This document shows positions 43,253 to 52,092 of a stretch of DNA of 64,000 nt, one piece after another (position 1 is the stretch's first letter; every line of letters starts with the position of its first letter). The notes beneath the pieces were generated by a model. It did not search any database and was not told the DNA's origin. It saw only the letters and a list, made by a program, of their open reading frames with translations. A program made the position numbers and the translations under genes. The stretch covers positions 29,120 through 93,119 of the forward strand of contig ONHB01000007.1 in assembly GCA_900317505.1 (NCBI GenBank), read 5' to 3'. This DNA is from an uncultured Lachnospiraceae bacterium. Lineage in GTDB: Bacteria > Bacillota > Clostridia > Lachnospirales > Lachnospiraceae.

Positions 43253-44269
43253 ATGGCAGACTATAGTGTAATAGGAGCTGGAAGCTGGGGAACCGCATTG
43301 GCAAGGACACTTGCCAGAAATGGACACAATGTTACTGTGTGGTCCATCATGGAAGATGAAATCAAAATGTTATCCGAAAAAAGGGAGCATGAATTAAAGC
43401 TTCCAGGTGTGAAGCTGCCGGAGAGCATTGTATTTACAACTGATCTGGAAATGGCGATCAAAGGAAAGGATATGCTTGTTTTGGCAGTTCCTTCACCCTT
43501 TACCCGCAGCACATCAAAGTCCATGGCATCTTTTGTGGAACAGGGACAGCTGATCGTGAATGTGGCAAAGGGTATCGAAGATGTGACCTATATGACACTG
43601 ACCGATATTATCGAGCAGGAAATTCCGCAGGCAACGGTTGCTGTATTATCCGGACCTTCCCATGCAGAGGAGGTTGGTAAGGATATGCCGACTACTCTTG
43701 TTGCCGGTGCAAAAAAGAAGGCAACAGCAGAATACATCCAGAATGCATTTATGTCTGATGTATTAAGAGTATATACAAGTCCTGATATGCTCGGTATCGA
43801 GCTTGGCGGAGCCTTAAAAAATGTAGTTGCCCTTGCAGCCGGTATGGCAGATGGCCTGGGCTGCGGTGACAATACCAAGGCTGCCCTGATTACCAGAGGA
43901 ATTGCTGAAATTGCACGTCTCGGTGTTGCCATGGGTGGAAAGATAGAGACCTTTACCGGACTGACCGGTATCGGAGATCTGATTGTTACCTGTTCTTCCA
44001 AACATTCCAGAAACCGTAAGGCAGGTCAGCTGATCGGTCAGGGATATACTTATGAAGAAGCCATGAAAGAAGTCAAGATGATCGTTGAAGGTGTATATTC
44101 TGCAAAAGCCGCCTATGGTCTTGGCAAAAAATACAATATTTCCATGCCGATCGTTGAGGAAGTCAATGAAATCTTATTCCAGGGTAAGGCTGCAAGCGAA
44201 GCTGTAAAGGATCTGATGTTCCGTGATAAAAGAAGTGAAGCAAGCACACTGGAATGGGAAGAGGACTGA
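43253..44269 (+). CDS. gpsA: Glycerol-3-phosphate dehydrogenase [NAD(P)+]
   Basis: GpsA reduces dihydroxyacetone phosphate to glycerol 3-phosphate, feeding PlsY upstream and PgsA elsewhere. The 338-residue protein has the GAGSWGTALA nucleotide loop, VNVAKGIE, LSGPSHAEEV, the catalytic Lys in GALKNVVALAAG, and TGLTGIGDLIVTC. It follows AGGAGG-type SD GGAGGT and ends at a bidirectional terminator facing metF. Confidence 0.98.
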   Translation: MADYSVIGAGSWGTALARTLARNGHNVTVWSIMEDEIKMLSEKREHELKLPGVKLPESIVFTTDLEMAIKGKDMLVLAVPSPFTRSTSKSMASFVEQGQLIVNVAKGIEDVTYMTLTDIIEQEIPQATVAVLSGPSHAEEVGKDMPTTLVAGAKKKATAEYIQNAFMSDVLRVYTSPDMLGIELGGALKNVVALAAGMADGLGCGDNTKAALITRGIAEIARLGVAMGGKIETFTGLTGIGDLIVTCSSKHSRNRKAGQLIGQGYTYEEAMKEVKMIVEGVYSAKAAYGLGKKYNISMPIVEEVNEILFQGKAASEAVKDLMFRDKRSEASTLEWEED

Positions 44270-44294
44270 TCTATCCAGCAGATGTTATAAAAAG

Positions 44295-44353
44295 AAAAGG
44301 CGCCGTGCTGTCAGAGCTGTTTACCAGACTGACAGGCGGCGCTTTTATTTTTG
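44295..44353. terminator. Bidirectional terminator between gpsA and metF
   Basis: AAAAG-G-CGCCG-TG-CTGTCA pairs with TGACAG-G-CGGCG-CTTTT (small bulges) around a 16-nt loop, followed by TTTTATTTTT; the A-rich left flank serves the minus strand. Confidence 0.85.
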
Positions 44354-44363
44354 ATTCTGGCTG

Positions 44364-45221
44364 TTATTTCAATGCATTGACAATCTCAGCCGTTGTCTTG
44401 GGCTTGTTCATGGAATAAATATGAATACCGTCTGCACCATATTCCTGTAAATCCATGATCTGGCGGATCGCATAGTCGATACCGGCTTTTCTCATATCTT
44501 CGGGATTTTCACCATATCTTGCAACAATATCGGAAAATGCCTTTGGAATAGAAGTACCGGATAAGGAAATACTGGTCGCTACCTGTTTGACAGATGTGAT
44601 CGGCATGATACCTGCATGGATCGGAACCGTGATACCGTTTGCCAGACAGTTTTCCTGAAATTCATAAAACACATCATTATTCATAAAAAGCTGTGTGATC
44701 AGATCCTCACATCCACATTCAACCTTGTCCTTTAACCGGGCAAGATCGGCACGCTTGCTCATCGCTTCGAAATGTTTTTCCGGATAGCAGGCACCGGAGA
44801 TATGAAATTCCGGTTTCTGGGATTTGATATAGGTGATCAGTTCACTTGCATATGCAAAATCACGGCTTTCATACTGTTCATCCGACATATATGCGGGACG
44901 GTCGCCGCGCAAAGCCAGGATATGTTCGATGTTAGCATTTGCTAACTGATTTAGCACGCCATCAATGTCTTCCTTTTTGTTGCCGACACAGGTCAGATGG
45001 GCGAGGGCTGTGATACCAAGCTTATTCTGGATATAATCACAGATCTCGACTGTTTTTTTGGAACGGCTTCCGCCGGCACCGTATGTAACGGAAATAAAGG
45101 CCGGATGAAGTTCGCTTAATTTTTCTACGACAGCATATACGCTTTCAAATTCGTCATCCTTTTTGGGAGGGAATACTTCAAATGAAATAACTGCTTCTTT
45201 TTTCTTTGTATAAATACTCAT
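44364..45221 (-). CDS. metF: Methylenetetrahydrofolate reductase
   Basis: MetF reduces 5,10-methylene-THF to 5-methyl-THF for methionine synthesis. The 285-residue flavoenzyme barrel shows ISFEVFPPKKDDE, SVTYGAGGSRSKK, HLTCVGNKKEDI, LALRGDRP and GIMPITSVKQ. ATG 45221 follows GGAG by 8 nt; a longer frame from 45254 is not supported. I saw no SAM riboswitch upstream. Clostridial MetF can also act in one-carbon metabolism of acetogenesis, but no other genes of that pathway are here. Confidence 0.95.
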   Translation of the reverse strand: MSIYTKKKEAVISFEVFPPKKDDEFESVYAVVEKLSELHPAFISVTYGAGGSRSKKTVEICDYIQNKLGITALAHLTCVGNKKEDIDGVLNQLANANIEHILALRGDRPAYMSDEQYESRDFAYASELITYIKSQKPEFHISGACYPEKHFEAMSKRADLARLKDKVECGCEDLITQLFMNNDVFYEFQENCLANGITVPIHAGIMPITSVKQVATSISLSGTSIPKAFSDIVARYGENPEDMRKAGIDYAIRQIMDLQEYGADGIHIYSMNKPKTTAEIVNALK

Positions 45222-45300
45222 TTTGCATCTCCAACTATTTTTTCTTGTTATCAAACGGTCTTATTGTATCATGCAACCGGGGATATTGTAAACGGTTAAT

Positions 45301-45329
45301 GCATATTTGAAAAAGCATCTGCATATCTT
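45301..45329 (+). promoter_or_regulatory. Sigma-E-like sporulation promoter of spoIVA
   Basis: GCATATT (45301-45307), 14 bp, CATATCTT (45322-45329). It matches KMATATT-N14/15-CATACAMT at all 7 and 5 of 8 positions. The spoIVA gene is sigma-E controlled in B. subtilis. Confidence 0.65.
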
Positions 45330-45357
45330 TTACAAGTATATACAAGGGGGTTATTGC

Positions 45358-46830
45358 ATGGACAATTATCAGTTGTACAATGATATAAAAGTGCGTACGG
45401 GCGGAGAACTGTATCTGGGTGTAGGCGGACCTGTACGGACCGGAAAATCGACGTTTATAAAGAGATTTATGGATACTTGTGTGCTTCCTTTCATGCAGGA
45501 TGACTATTTAAAACAGCTGCTCACCGATGAATTGCCGCAGTCAGCAGCCGGAAAGACGATTACGACGACGGAGCCCAAATTTGTACCAAAGGAGGCAGCC
45601 ACGATCCGTCTGGATGATCAGGTAGATGTCAAGGTACGTCTGATCGACTGTGTCGGATACATGGTTGACGGTGCCAGCGGGCATATGGAAAACGATAAAG
45701 AACGGATGGTCAAGACACCGTGGTTTGATGAGGAAATCCCATTTACCAAGGCGGCTGAGATCGGAACGCAGAAGGTGATCTACGATCATTCAACGATCGG
45801 TATTGTGGTAACAACCGACGGAAGCTTTACCGATATTCCGGCACAGAATTACATACCTGCCACGGAAAGGACGATTGAAGAATACAAAGCAGTCGGAAAA
45901 CCATTTTTGGTACTGGTCAATTCACAAAGACCGCAGTCTAAGGAAGCGGTGGAGCTGGCACAGAAGCTGGCTGAAAAATATCAGGTTACGGCAATGCCGA
46001 TGAATCTGGCACAATTAAAAAAGGAAGATATGGAAACACTGCTTTATCAGATCTTACTGGAATTTCCAATCTCCAGAATTGAATTTTATATGCAGGGCTT
46101 TGTGGAGCTTCTGCCGTCTACACATCCCTTAAAGGTAGAGCTGACAACGAAACTGAGGGAAAAGATGAATGAATATCATTGTATGCGTGATATCATTGAC
46201 AAGCCGATTGAACTGACCGGAGATTATATCAAAAAATGCAAGACCGATTCCATCAATATGGCAGACGGAAGCATCAAGATCGACCTTACGGTTTCGGATG
46301 ACTGTTATTATGAGCTTTTGAGTGATCTGCTCGGAGAGGATATCCGGTCAGAATACCAGCTGTTTGAGGAATTGAAAAAGCTGCGTGAAATGGCAGAGGC
46401 ATATGAAGGAATCGTGCCTGCCATTACCATGGTCAAACAGAAGGGCTACGGTGTGATGAAGCCTGCAAGGGATGAGATTACCCTTGGCAAACCGGAGGTC
46501 ATAAAGCATGGCAACAAATACGGTGTCAAGATGAAGGCGGAAAGCCCTTCTGTGCATCTGATCCGTGCCAATATTGAAACGGAGATCGCACCGATCGTGG
46601 GAACCAAACAGCAGGCTGAAGATCTGATCGCCTATATTGAGGATGCGGACAATGAAAACGGAAGCATCTGGGAGACCAATATTTTTGGTAAAAGCATTGA
46701 ACAGCTTGTAGAGGACGGAATCCAGAATAAGCTGACAATGATAGGGGACGAGAGCCAGATCAAATTACAGGATTCGATGCAGAAAATCGTCAACGACACA
46801 AACGGCGGCATTGTCTGTATTATAATTTAG
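45358..46830 (+). CDS. spoIVA: Stage IV sporulation protein A
   Basis: SpoIVA is the ATPase that polymerises on the forespore membrane and anchors the spore coat. The 490-residue protein is full length and shows the Walker A GGPVRTGKSTFIKRF, the LIDCVGYMVDGA segment and the C-terminal localisation region ending in IVCIII. ATG 45358 follows AGGGGG by about 8 nt; the longer frame from 45307 overlaps the sigma-E-like promoter and is rejected. Its presence is strong evidence that the organism forms endospores. Confidence 0.98.
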   Translation: MDNYQLYNDIKVRTGGELYLGVGGPVRTGKSTFIKRFMDTCVLPFMQDDYLKQLLTDELPQSAAGKTITTTEPKFVPKEAATIRLDDQVDVKVRLIDCVGYMVDGASGHMENDKERMVKTPWFDEEIPFTKAAEIGTQKVIYDHSTIGIVVTTDGSFTDIPAQNYIPATERTIEEYKAVGKPFLVLVNSQRPQSKEAVELAQKLAEKYQVTAMPMNLAQLKKEDMETLLYQILLEFPISRIEFYMQGFVELLPSTHPLKVELTTKLREKMNEYHCMRDIIDKPIELTGDYIKKCKTDSINMADGSIKIDLTVSDDCYYELLSDLLGEDIRSEYQLFEELKKLREMAEAYEGIVPAITMVKQKGYGVMKPARDEITLGKPEVIKHGNKYGVKMKAESPSVHLIRANIETEIAPIVGTKQQAEDLIAYIEDADNENGSIWETNIFGKSIEQLVEDGIQNKLTMIGDESQIKLQDSMQKIVNDTNGGIVCIII

Positions 46831-46831
46831 A

Positions 46832-46860
46832 ATTACAAGACACCTCTTTTATGTTATAAT
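46832..46860 (+). promoter_or_regulatory. Promoter of the nucleoside-salvage operon
   Basis: ATTACA (46832-46837), 17 bp, TATAAT (46855-46860) with an extended TG one base before the -10. It starts 2 bases after the spoIVA stop. Confidence 0.7.
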
Positions 46861-46933
46861 GTGTATATCTGTTTTTGAATATATTTATGAAATGCTCAGA
46901 TTACTATTTATAACCATGAAAGGGGTGTTTATT

Positions 46934-47755
46934 TTGAGTAAGATTTACGACAAAATAGAAGACTGTTTAAAAAGCATCCGTAAAGTGACGGATTTTGTAC
47001 CGAGAGTAGCGATTGTACTGGGCTCCGGTCTGGGAGATTATGCAGACGGTATCCGTGTGGTAGCTGAAATTGATTACAAGGATATCAAGGGCTTTCCGGT
47101 ATCCACTGTTCCGGGACATGCCGGCAAATTTATCTTCGGTTATGTGGATGATGTTCCTGTAGTATGTATGAAGGGTAGAGTCCATTATTATGAAGGTTAT
47201 GATATTTCGGATGTCGTTTTACCGGCCAGACTGATGCATCTGATGGGTGCAGAGATCCTGTTTCTGACCAATGCTTCCGGTGGTATCAACAAAAGTTTTT
47301 CTGCCGGTAATCTGATGATGATCACGGATCATATTTCTACCTTTGTGCCCAATCCGTTAATCGGGCCCAACTTAGATGAGCTTGGTACCCGCTTCCCGGA
47401 TATGAGCCATGTATATGATGCCGAGCTGCAGGATAAAATAAGAGCTGCTGCCAAAGAAAACGGAATTGATTTGAGAGAGGGCGTATACATCCAGTTTACC
47501 GGTCCCTCCTTTGAATCACCGGCTGAGATCCGCATGGCATCCGTATTGGGAGCTGACGCTGTCGGCATGTCCACGGTAGTGGAAGCCATTGCAGCCAACC
47601 ATTGTGGTATGCGTATCTGCGGCGTTTCCTGTGTCTGCAATCTGGCAGCCGGAATCAGTCCCACACCGCTTACACATGATGAGGTACAGCAGGCAGCCAG
47701 TGAAGCTGCTCCCAAATTTAAAAAGCTGTTGACTGCGTCTGTCAAGAAATTCTGA
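46934..47755 (+). CDS. Purine-nucleoside phosphorylase, trimeric (PNP-I) family
   Basis: The enzyme cleaves purine nucleosides with phosphate, probably guanosine and inosine. The 273-residue product has LGSGLGDYAD, VPGHAGKFIFG, MKGRVHYYEGYD, FLTNASGGIN, and VGMSTVVEAIAANHCG, all PNP-I motifs, as in PunA. TTG 46934 is chosen because AAAGGGGTG ends 6 nt before it; an ATG at 46916 would overlap the SD. It heads a run with cytidine deaminase and an amidohydrolase. Confidence 0.92.
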   Translation: MSKIYDKIEDCLKSIRKVTDFVPRVAIVLGSGLGDYADGIRVVAEIDYKDIKGFPVSTVPGHAGKFIFGYVDDVPVVCMKGRVHYYEGYDISDVVLPARLMHLMGAEILFLTNASGGINKSFSAGNLMMITDHISTFVPNPLIGPNLDELGTRFPDMSHVYDAELQDKIRAAAKENGIDLREGVYIQFTGPSFESPAEIRMASVLGADAVGMSTVVEAIAANHCGMRICGVSCVCNLAAGISPTPLTHDEVQQAASEAAPKFKKLLTASVKKF

Positions 47756-47761
47756 GGTGTC

Positions 47762-48190
47762 ATGATGTTGGATGAAGCAATCAAAAAGCAGTTGATACAT
47801 CTGGCGTTTGAAGCGAGGATGCAGGCTTATGCGCCGTATTCCGGATATTGTGTGGGAGCCGCTGTTTTATGTGATGACCATACGATTTTTACGGGATGCA
47901 ATATAGAAAATGCTTCGTATGGAGGCACGGTATGTGCAGAAAGGACTGCTGCCTTTAAGGCTGTCAGTGAGGGACATACACATTTTGAAGCAATCGCCAT
48001 CGTAGGTGGCAAAAAGGATCAGCCGGTTAATGATTATGCATTTCCCTGTGGCATATGCAGACAGGTATTGCGTGAATTTGCCGATCCGGAAAAAATGACG
48101 GTTTTAGTGGCAACCGGAGTAAACGATTACCGGGAATTTTTATTATCAGAGCTTTTACCGGAATCATTTGGTCCGTCCATGCTTGAGTAA
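47762..48190 (+). CDS. cdd: Cytidine deaminase
   Basis: Cdd converts cytidine and deoxycytidine to uridine forms. The 142-residue zinc enzyme has YSGYCVGAAVL, the TVCAERTAAF zinc/glutamate motif and PCGICRQVL (PC-x2-C). The GAGGTG SD lies within the PNP stop region; ATG 47762 or 47765 may be used. It is co-transcribed with the PNP gene, as expected for nucleoside salvage. Confidence 0.95.
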   Translation: MMLDEAIKKQLIHLAFEARMQAYAPYSGYCVGAAVLCDDHTIFTGCNIENASYGGTVCAERTAAFKAVSEGHTHFEAIAIVGGKKDQPVNDYAFPCGICRQVLREFADPEKMTVLVATGVNDYREFLLSELLPESFGPSMLE

Positions 48191-48220
48191 AATACAAAGA
48201 GGTACTGTGAAAGGAATTAT

Positions 48221-49528
48221 ATGAACATAAGATTTTATAACGCAAAGATTTTGACTATGGAACAGCCTGTCTCCATTCTGGAAGGAGAGCTGTGGGTACA
48301 GGGTAACCGTATCATATATGTAGGAGACGGAACAGATATAGAGAAGGTCTTTTCTGATAATCTCAAGGATCCGATTGTATGGGAAAGAGAGATAGACTGT
48401 AAAGGCAATGTACTGATGCCCGGTTTTAAGGATGCACATACACATTCTGCGATGACACTGATGCGGTCCTATGCAGATGATATGCCGTTGTCCGACTGGC
48501 TCAACAAACAGATCTTCCCGATTGAAGCAAAGATGGGATATGAGGATGTCTACCATCTGACAAAGCTTGCCGTACTGGAGTATCTGACAAGTGGTATTAC
48601 CGGCGTCATGGAAATGTATCTGGATCCCTATGCCATTCAGGATGCTTTTACCGAATGTGGCATGCGTAATGTCCAGGTAAGTGGCATCAACAAATTCGGA
48701 CCGTCTTTGGAGGAGCTTGAAAACCGTTATGTCAAATTAAACGGCCGCAATGATCTGTCCTCCTTTATGCTGGGCTTTCATGCAGAATATACCTGTTCCA
48801 GAGAATTATTGGAGAGTATTTCCAAGCTGGCGCACAAGTATCACGCGCCTGTATTTATGCACAATTCAGAGACTGCATCCGAGGTAAAGGAGTGTGTGGA
48901 ACGGTATGGAGTGACTCCCACGGTTTTCTTTGATCAGCTTGGTATATTTGATTATGGCGGAGGCGGCTATCATTGTGTGCATATGACAGACGATGATTTT
49001 GCCGTTATGAAAAAAAGAGACCTGACAGCCGTTACCAATCCGGCTTCCAATCTTAAGTTAGCAAGTGGTATCTGTCCGACTTCCAGATTTTTAAAGGAAG
49101 GTATCCGGATGGCGATCGGAACAGACGGCCCGGCAAGCAACAACTGCCTGGATATGTTCCGGGAAATGTTTTTAGTAACAGGCCTTGCCAAATACCGGGA
49201 TCAGGATGCGTCCAGTACAGATGCAGATGATGTATTGTATATGGCAACCGTAAACGGTGCCAAGGCAATGGGGCTTTCTGATTGCGAAACCTTAAGTGTC
49301 GGTTCCAAAGCAGATATTATCATGATCGATCTTCATATGCCCAATATGCAGCCGGTGCACAATATTCCCAAAAACATTGTATATGCCGGAAGCAAGCAGA
49401 ATGTCAAGATGACCATGATCGATGGAAAGATTTTATATGAAGACGGCAATTTCCATATTGGCGTAGATCCGGAAGATGTATACAGAGAATGTGAAAAAAT
49501 ATCAAAGCGTCTGTATCAGGAGGACTAG
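48221..49528 (+). CDS. Amidohydrolase family protein, SAH/5'-methylthioadenosine deaminase-like
   Basis: A 435-residue metal-dependent hydrolase of the cytosine-deaminase/SsnA/MtaD branch. It shows the H-x-H metal pair in KDAHTHSAMTLMR, GFHAEYTCSREL, FMHNSETASEVKEC, and GTDGPASNNCLDM with the final Asp. Known relatives deaminate S-adenosylhomocysteine, 5'-methylthioadenosine or adenosine. Its place after PNP and cytidine deaminase fits purine salvage, but guanine deaminase or chlorohydrolase-like activity is also possible. It starts at ATG 48221 after AAGGA. Confidence 0.85.
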   Translation: MNIRFYNAKILTMEQPVSILEGELWVQGNRIIYVGDGTDIEKVFSDNLKDPIVWEREIDCKGNVLMPGFKDAHTHSAMTLMRSYADDMPLSDWLNKQIFPIEAKMGYEDVYHLTKLAVLEYLTSGITGVMEMYLDPYAIQDAFTECGMRNVQVSGINKFGPSLEELENRYVKLNGRNDLSSFMLGFHAEYTCSRELLESISKLAHKYHAPVFMHNSETASEVKECVERYGVTPTVFFDQLGIFDYGGGGYHCVHMTDDDFAVMKKRDLTAVTNPASNLKLASGICPTSRFLKEGIRMAIGTDGPASNNCLDMFREMFLVTGLAKYRDQDASSTDADDVLYMATVNGAKAMGLSDCETLSVGSKADIIMIDLHMPNMQPVHNIPKNIVYAGSKQNVKMTMIDGKILYEDGNFHIGVDPEDVYRECEKISKRLYQED

Positions 49529-49530
49529 AT

Positions 49531-51243
49531 TTGGAATATTTAGCTTATATAGCTGTCATAGTGGTTGTGATTGTCTGTATCTTTGCCTATGGAAAGCTGG
49601 AAGAAAAAAGAAGCGGTGCGTGGTTTTATAAAAAAAGGATGCAGCTTTTCGGACAGCCTTCTAAAAAGGTATATGAGGATAACCGGTTTCAGACTCTGAA
49701 ACAGAGCGTGGAATATCATTTAAAGACCGGTGATAAAGATGGACAGGCTCCTTTTTGTGTGGATGATATTACATGGAATGATCTGGATATGGACCGGATA
49801 TTCCGGTGCATGGATTATACGGTATCTTCATCGGGAGAGGATGCGCTGTACCGTTATCTGCGTTTTCCGGCAATGGATGAAGAGAGTCTTTTGTCAAGAA
49901 AAAAGCATATGGAGTATCTTGCCGGTCACAAAGAAGAATGTGTCCGTTATCAGACACTGATGTCCAAGGTCGGCAAAACCGGAAAATATACAGTATATCA
50001 GTATCTTGATTTTCTGGATGTGGTGGAAGGTTCTTCCTGTATCATAGACTGGATTGCGGATATCGGGATTCTTGTCTTTCTGGCGCTGGGAATTTTTGTC
50101 AAAACCATTTTTATATTGCCGGCTGTGATCCTTATGTTTTATAACGGTTATACTTATTTTATAAAGAAAGCCAAGATCGAACCGTATTTTGAGAGTCTTT
50201 CCTGTTTTGTAAGGACTTTAAAGGCTATGGACGGTATACAGGATATGCCGAAGCAATTCCAAAAAGAATTTGATGCAGAATACAGCCGTATGCTTGATCT
50301 GAAAAAACAGTTTGATGCATTCCGCCGTGGTTCTTCTCTCGCTTTGGAAAATACGGCATCGACAGGTGCCGGGGATCTTTCCCAGCTGTTGATGTCTTAT
50401 TTTAAGATGATTTTTCATTTTGATTTTATCAAGTTTTATTCCATGCTTCATATTGTCAAAGAAAAAAAGCATGAGATGATCGCATTGATCGAGCTTTCAG
50501 GTGAAGTGGAAGCGCAGATCAGTATGGTTTATTTCAGGGAATATTTACCCTGCTATACGATACCGGAATTTTGGGACAAACAGGATCAGAAGCGTTATAC
50601 AGCCTTAAAAATGTACCATCCGTTAATCGATGATCCGGTTAAAAATGATGTTGACCAGAATGGTTGTATGCTTTTGACCGGTTCGAATGCATCCGGCAAA
50701 TCGACATTTTTGAAAATGGTTGCCTTAAATGCATTACTTGCACAGTCTATCTGCACGGTCTGTGCCGATTCCTATCAGGCGGCATTTTACCGGATATATT
50801 CATCCATGGCTCTGCGTGACAGCTTATCGGAAGGTGACAGCTATTTTATCGTGGAGATTAAGTCCATGAAAAGGATTTTTGATGCGGTAAAGGCATCGGA
50901 TGTTCCTGTTTTGTGTACGATCGACGAAGTATTAAGAGGAACCAACACAGCAGAGAGGATCGGCGCAAGCACCGAGCTGTTAAAAGCCTTAAGCAGGCAG
51001 GGGGTACTGTGCTTTGCGGCAACGCATGATATGGAGCTGACCACCTATTTAAAAGATGTATATGACAATTATCATTTTGAAGAAATGGTGGAAGGTAATC
51101 AGATTTCCTTCCCTTACCGGCTGGTAAAGGGACCTGCGAGGGGAAGAAACGCCATCAGGCTTCTGGAGGCATTTGGCTTTGACCGCGAGATCACAGACAA
51201 TGCCCACAGGCTGGCAGAAAAATTGACGGGAGAACAAACATGA
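49531..51243 (+). CDS. Membrane-anchored MutS-like ATPase
   Basis: The 570-residue protein has an N-terminal hydrophobic helix (about 3-20), a second hydrophobic stretch (about 175-215), a helical region, and a C-terminal MutS ATPase (domain V) with Walker A TGSNASGKSTFL, the D-E pair of Walker B in LCTIDEVLRGTN, and AATHDMEL. It lacks the MutS mismatch-recognition domain. Such MutS-family proteins are found in Clostridia and Bacteroidetes and their role is unknown. The start is TTG 49531, 2 nt after the previous stop, and rnhA overlaps its end by 4 nt, so the three genes are coupled. Confidence 0.85.
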   Translation: MEYLAYIAVIVVVIVCIFAYGKLEEKRSGAWFYKKRMQLFGQPSKKVYEDNRFQTLKQSVEYHLKTGDKDGQAPFCVDDITWNDLDMDRIFRCMDYTVSSSGEDALYRYLRFPAMDEESLLSRKKHMEYLAGHKEECVRYQTLMSKVGKTGKYTVYQYLDFLDVVEGSSCIIDWIADIGILVFLALGIFVKTIFILPAVILMFYNGYTYFIKKAKIEPYFESLSCFVRTLKAMDGIQDMPKQFQKEFDAEYSRMLDLKKQFDAFRRGSSLALENTASTGAGDLSQLLMSYFKMIFHFDFIKFYSMLHIVKEKKHEMIALIELSGEVEAQISMVYFREYLPCYTIPEFWDKQDQKRYTALKMYHPLIDDPVKNDVDQNGCMLLTGSNASGKSTFLKMVALNALLAQSICTVCADSYQAAFYRIYSSMALRDSLSEGDSYFIVEIKSMKRIFDAVKASDVPVLCTIDEVLRGTNTAERIGASTELLKALSRQGVLCFAATHDMELTTYLKDVYDNYHFEEMVEGNQISFPYRLVKGPARGRNAIRLLEAFGFDREITDNAHRLAEKLTGEQT

Positions 51244-51719
51244 AAGTGACAATTTATACAGATGGTGCAGCCAGAGGCAATCCGGACGGACCGGGCGGTT
51301 ATGGCACCATTTTACAATATGTGGATCCGCAGGGAGTGCTGCATGAACGGGAATACAGTGCCGGATACAAAAAGACGACCAACAACCGTATGGAGCTGAT
51401 GGCTGTTATTATCGGACTGGAAGCTTTAAACAGACCCTGTGAGGTGAATCTGTATTCCGATTCCAAATATGTGATCGATGCGTTTAATCAGCACTGGATT
51501 GATTCGTGGCTGAAAAACAACTGGAAAAACAGTCAGAAAAAAGCCGTCAAAAATGTGGACCTCTGGAAGAGACTTTTAAAAGCAAAGGAAATGCATAAGG
51601 TATCGTTTCACTGGGTAAAGGGCCATGACGGACATCCGCAGAATGAGCGGTGTGATACACTGGCTACGACGGCTGCGGACGGCAGTGATCTGCTTGACGA
51701 TTGTATTGAGACGTTGTAA
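51240..51719 (+). CDS. rnhA: Ribonuclease HI
   Basis: RNase HI cuts RNA in RNA-DNA hybrids. The 159-residue protein has the four acidic residues: D in IYTDGAARGNPGPGG-like IYTDGAARGNP, E in NNRMELMAVIIGL, D in YSDSKYVIDAF and D in NERCDTLATTAA. ATG overlaps the MutS-like gene (ATGA). RNase HII is encoded 17 kb away, so the organism has both types. Confidence 0.97.
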   Translation: MKVTIYTDGAARGNPDGPGGYGTILQYVDPQGVLHEREYSAGYKKTTNNRMELMAVIIGLEALNRPCEVNLYSDSKYVIDAFNQHWIDSWLKNNWKNSQKKAVKNVDLWKRLLKAKEMHKVSFHWVKGHDGHPQNERCDTLATTAADGSDLLDDCIETL

Positions 51720-51784
51720 AATATCAGATAGATGATACAAAGAGCGTGCATGATTACATTTTACAAATATCCAAGGAGTTTTTT

Positions 51785-51949
51785 ATGAACAATCTGATTT
51801 TATTTATAAATTCTTTTTTGTCGTATCTATTAGTATTTGCGGTTATCGTTGTTGTAGTAGCGGTTGCGGTTGCAATCGGTATTACCTTACGCAAAAAGAA
51901 AGATGCAAAGGAAATGGCACTGGAAAGTGCTGCGGCAGACAAAGAATAA
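51785..51949 (+). CDS. Small single-helix membrane protein
   Basis: A 54-residue protein: short polar N-terminus (MNNLILFINSFLSYLL), one continuous Val/Ala/Ile-rich helix ending in GITLRKKK, and an acidic Ala-rich tail. ATG 51785 follows AAGGAG with good spacing, which supports a real gene. The Asn-Phe-Leu opening and basic stop-transfer suggest N-out, C-in topology. Similar tiny proteins recur in Lachnospiraceae; no function is known to me. It lies between rnhA and a terminator. Confidence 0.75.
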   Translation: MNNLILFINSFLSYLLVFAVIVVVVAVAVAIGITLRKKKDAKEMALESAAADKE

Positions 51950-51970
51950 TCTGACAGAAGCTATAATGAC

Positions 51971-52001
51971 AGAAAGGGACGCCGGCTGCGTCCTTTCTTT
52001 A
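51971..52001 (+). terminator. Terminator after the small membrane protein
   Basis: AGAAAGGGACGC (51971-51982) pairs with GCGTCCTTTCT (51988-51998; one bulged G), then TT. The U-tract is short, but it ends the salvage/rnhA operon. Confidence 0.65.
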
Positions 52002-52092
52002 TGTGACAAACTCATAAAGAAAAAGATGACCACTCAATGGTTTGATGTGGGTATCATCATACAGAATATATGGATAAGAGAGGTTTCAAAAG

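Noticed and set aside
45222..45300. SAM riboswitch or T-box for metF
   Set aside because: The leader is only about 80 nt and lacks the conserved cores.
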